Shown piece after piece: positions 5,735 through 7,913 of a DNA stretch of 7,913 nucleotides. The DNA comes from Bryobacterales bacterium (GTDB lineage Bacteria > Acidobacteriota > Terriglobia > Bryobacterales > Bryobacteraceae): contig PMEV01000403.1 in NCBI GenBank assembly GCA_003154855.1, forward strand, positions 1-7,913, written 5' to 3'. Positions within the stretch are counted from its first letter, which is position 1. The number at the start of each line of letters is the position of its first letter. A program made the translations under genes and the position numbers. Under the pieces are notes generated by a model that saw nothing but the letters and a program-made list of their open reading frames with translations, ran no database searches and had not been told where the DNA came from.

Positions 5735-6818
5735 ACCTCGGCTGAGCGTAATACCCGGATCGCGTGCGCGCCGCTAGTCCGCCCTTGTCGAGCTTAACCT
5801 CGAGAGCATGATATTCGTTGGGACCGTCCCCGGGAAGGGCGTCAAAGGTGAGAACATAGTAAGCACTCGCGTCCGCGATGCACTTTGCGATCTCACCCGC
5901 TATGTCGTTACTTGCGTTAAGAACCAGGCCTCCACTTTGATTCGCGAGAACCTGTAGCGCCACGTCTCCAGGCTGCGCCTGTTTGGCCGTCTTGACTCCC
6001 TTCAAGAAGCCCTTATAAGCCGACGTTCGCAATCCGACCGCATCCTGAAGCCCCAGCGGATCGACACCGTAAAGGGTAATGCGGGCCCGGCGCAGTCCGT
6101 TTGAGAAGGCGACAATGTTGTTGAAAAACCACTGCTGTGCCTTTTCGGAAATCTGCACGCCAGGGCCATTAAAAAGCGGCCAGCCCGGACTAACCCATAT
6201 CACGAGCTTTCGTCCCGGCCTTTCCGCTTCATAGCCGGCGAACCTCAGGAGCGCGTTGACGGAAAACTCCATCCGGTCGCGCGCGCCGTAAAACCCTTGC
6301 GATCTGCGAGATGTGCGCAGGCTGGCTTCTTGTTCATCCAGGTACGCGATGAGAGCGTTTCCATCTCGGGAAGGATTGTCCTGGAGCGTCCCTCCCGTAC
6401 CGGAGAGCACAATCACCGATACCGGACTGGCAAGCTGCCCGCCGTTACGCCCTAGAAACTTCACGATCTCTTTCCGCGCAAACTCCACGCTGGTGAACGA
6501 TGTGTTGGCCGCATCTACGACCAAAATCGCTTCCAGCGGCGGATCCGCCGTCGCCGTCCCACTCCCCGCGGCATAAAAGGACGCGATCTTCTGCGGCTGT
6601 TTGTTGTCCAGAAGCGTGAAGTCCTGCTGTTGGAGGCCGGCCACCGGCGTTCCCGACTTATCGGTTACGACCACATCCAGCGTGATCTGGCGATGCGCGC
6701 TGCCAGGCAGGACAGATGCCGGAGCTCCAAGCTGCGCCGCGAAGCCATTATTCTGCGCAAATCCGGAACTAAGCGAAAGCCAGAGTAAATAGATACCACC
6801 AATCCATCGCGTATTCAT
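5733..6818 (-). CDS. Secreted acidobacterial VWFA-related domain protein
   Basis: The ATG at 6818 was chosen over an upstream in-frame ATG (6863). It directly begins a signal peptide (MNTRWIGGIYLLWLSLSSGFA, cleavage near A21) and has GAGG (6827-6830) eight bases upstream. The product is 361 residues. Residues 44-81 (ITLDVVVTDKSGTPVAGLQQQDFTLLDN...) and the ending SAYYVLTFDALPG...YHALEVKLDKGGLAARTRSGYYA (318-358) are hallmarks of the VWFA-related family expanded in Acidobacteriota. The core reads AILVVDAANTSF (97-108). The MIDAS pattern DxSxS would be D102-A-A104-N-T106, so the first serine is lost and metal binding is doubtful. The protein should be exported to the periplasm or beyond; its ligand is unknown, as for most of the family. 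It lies 98 bases downstream of the ADOP permease gene on the same strand and could share its transcript. Its GC content looks lower than that of the genes on either side. Confidence 0.87.
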   Translation of the reverse strand: MNTRWIGGIYLLWLSLSSGFAQNNGFAAQLGAPASVLPGSAHRQITLDVVVTDKSGTPVAGLQQQDFTLLDNKQPQKIASFYAAGSGTATADPPLEAILVVDAANTSFTSVEFARKEIVKFLGRNGGQLASPVSVIVLSGTGGTLQDNPSRDGNALIAYLDEQEASLRTSRRSQGFYGARDRMEFSVNALLRFAGYEAERPGRKLVIWVSPGWPLFNGPGVQISEKAQQWFFNNIVAFSNGLRRARITLYGVDPLGLQDAVGLRTSAYKGFLKGVKTAKQAQPGDVALQVLANQSGGLVLNASNDIAGEIAKCIADASAYYVLTFDALPGDGPNEYHALEVKLDKGGLAARTRSGYYAQPR

Positions 6819-6916
6819 CCTAATCGCCTCGCCCACAATTCCCTTTTTGGCCTCGCGGCCCAAATCGGCATATCACAGCCGTTGGGTGTCGCCCTCCGGG
6901 GCAAGGAAAAGCAGCC
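6819..6916 (-). other. 98-base spacer between the permease and VWA genes
   Basis: I see no convincing terminator or promoter here. A GCCC-CGGA-GGGC hairpin of four base pairs lies early in the spacer without a T run. TGATATGCC resembles an extended -10 but has no matching -35. Read-through from the permease gene into the VWA gene is therefore possible. Confidence 0.3.
6827..6830 (-). promoter_or_regulatory. Ribosome binding site deciding the VWA gene start
   Basis: GAGG on the minus strand lies eight bases before the ATG at 6818. The longer frame beginning at 6863 would add 15 mostly charged and small residues ahead of an evident signal peptide, which is implausible for an exported protein. 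Confidence 0.6.
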
Positions 6917-7913
6917 TCATTCGTGCCGCAAAGCCACGGCAGGGTCGATGCGCAAGGCGCGCAGCGTGGGCGCCACCGTTGCCAGCGCCGCCACCAGCGA
7001 GAGCGCTATGGCTACCACGACGAAGTTCGTCGCGTCGGTGGGGCGCACTCCCGGAACCAGGAACATGGAGAGCGGACGAACGGCCACCGCGGCCAGGCCG
7101 AGGCCAATCGCCATCCCGGCCCCCACCAGCCGGGCGCTCTCGCCTGCCACCATGCTCAGCACCGCGGCGGGCGTGGCGCCCAGGGCCACGCGCACCCCGA
7201 TCTCTCCGATCCGCCGGCTCACCGCGTAGAGCAAAACGCCGTAAAGCCCCACCGAGGCGAGCGCCAGCCCCAACAGCGCCATCGCTCCCAGAACCCCCGC
7301 GCCAATCCGGCTCGGCAGCAGCGCCCACGAGAAAACGTCGCGCATGGCCCGGGTTTCCACCGCCACCGTGGAGTCGAGATCGCTGAGCGTGGCATCCACC
7401 TGGCGCAATGTGAGGTCCGGCGCGCCCCTGGCCCGGATGAAGAAGCTCGCGCACCCCCACCCTGAGCCGTGCTGGGCGCAGGGTCTATAGAGCGCCATCG
7501 CGTTCACTTCTCCCACTGTGACGTACTTGCTGTTCCGCGCCACGCCCACCACCCTGACCTCGCCATTGTCCGGAAAGCGAATGGTGTGGCCGACCGCATC
7601 GGCCCGGCCGAACAGCAGCCGCGCCAGGTTCTCGTTCAAGATCGCGACGGCGGGCGCGCCCTGGCGGTCGGAATCGAGGAAAGCGCGTCCACGCAGGATC
7701 GGAATGCCCATGACGTGAAAATACTCCGGCCCAACCGCATCGGAGTTGTACTTGGCGCGGATCGCCTGAGTGCTCGTATCCGGACGGAACTCCTCGCTGT
7801 GCCTGAAGAAGGCCCGAAACGGGTTTAGCGGAGCCATCTGCGCCAGGGAAACGCTCTCGACGTCCGGAAGCATGCGCAGGCTTTGCATCCCGGCAGTGGT
7901 CAAGGCATCGAAT
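6917..7913 (-). CDS. ADOP-type FtsX/MacB-like permease, partial (N-terminus off right edge)
   Basis: The frame is open from the right edge to a stop at 6917, giving 331 residues of the C-terminal half. Numbering below is from the TTG at 7903, which is not the real start: the frame continues unbroken into the edge. The first 200 or so residues form a periplasmic MacB-type core domain (YFHVMGIPILRGRAF, VAILNENLARLLFG, IRFPDNGEVRVVGVARNSKY). An FtsX-like module follows with three membrane segments: IGAGVLGAMALLGLALASVGLYGVL, LVGAGMAIGLGLAAVAV and NFVVVAIALSLVAALATVAP. Between the first two is the cytoplasmic RRIGEIGVRVALGA loop that contacts the ATPase in MacB relatives, and the chain ends with the typical LRIDPAVALRHE. 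The 'acidobacterial duplicated orphan permease' class usually has about 800 residues with two such halves and no adjacent ATPase gene. The role is presumed export or envelope mechanotransmission; the substrate is unknown. Confidence 0.9.
   Translation of the reverse strand, partial: FDALTTAGMQSLRMLPDVESVSLAQMAPLNPFRAFFRHSEEFRPDTSTQAIRAKYNSDAVGPEYFHVMGIPILRGRAFLDSDRQGAPAVAILNENLARLLFGRADAVGHTIRFPDNGEVRVVGVARNSKYVTVGEVNAMALYRPCAQHGSGWGCASFFIRARGAPDLTLRQVDATLSDLDSTVAVETRAMRDVFSWALLPSRIGAGVLGAMALLGLALASVGLYGVLLYAVSRRIGEIGVRVALGATPAAVLSMVAGESARLVGAGMAIGLGLAAVAVRPLSMFLVPGVRPTDATNFVVVAIALSLVAALATVAPTLRALRIDPAVALRHE

Noticed and set aside
6819..6863. Upstream ATG giving a 376-residue VWA protein
   Set aside because: It would put 15 extra residues before a clear signal peptide; the ATG at 6818 has a well-spaced GAGG.
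6847..7465. Plus-strand and alternative minus frames over the permease gene
   Set aside because: Arg/Pro/Ala-rich shadows; the permease frame has membrane segments and the family's C-terminal signature.

Overview
This is a GC-rich bacterial window that most likely comes from an Acidobacteriota genome (Solibacter/Bryobacter-like). That placement is an inference. It rests mainly on the right-hand end, where a secreted protein of the acidobacterial VWFA-related type lies beside an ADOP-type (FtsX/MacB-like) permease. Both families are strongly expanded in Acidobacteriota. There are no tRNA, rRNA, CRISPR or insertion-sequence signals. The long open frames antisense to the main genes are GC-skew shadows.

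Layout. (1) Positions 1-400, minus strand: the N-terminal part of a secreted glycine-rich protein that runs off the left edge. It has a good promoter, and a CTAG-rich palindromic, directly repeated element sits just upstream of its -35. (2) Positions 500-835: a gene-free divergent spacer leading to a small Flp-type (type IVb) pilin at 836-1021, plus strand, whose promoter spacer holds a small palindrome. (3) Positions 1066-3170, minus strand: two overlapping glycosyltransferases, GT-B (GT4-like) followed by GT-A (GT2), probably one transcript making a surface glycan. (4) Positions 3209-5670, plus strand and divergent from the glycosyltransferases: a membrane-anchored M23 (LytM) metallopeptidase translationally coupled to a fold-type I PLP aminotransferase. 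(5) Positions 5733-6818, minus strand: the VWFA-related secreted protein. (6) Positions 6917-7913, minus strand: the C-terminal half of the ADOP permease, cut by the right edge.

Most of the gene content concerns the cell envelope: an exported glycine-rich protein, a pilin, glycan synthesis, wall hydrolysis, a secreted VWA-like protein and an efflux-type permease. I did not find a clear new multi-gene system. The points most worth a second look are the CTAG-rich operator-like element at 478-504, the crowded 38-bp divergent start region between the glycosyltransferase and peptidase genes, the aminotransferase that appears to lack the usual substrate-binding arginine and is coupled to a wall peptidase, and the degenerate metal site of the VWA protein.
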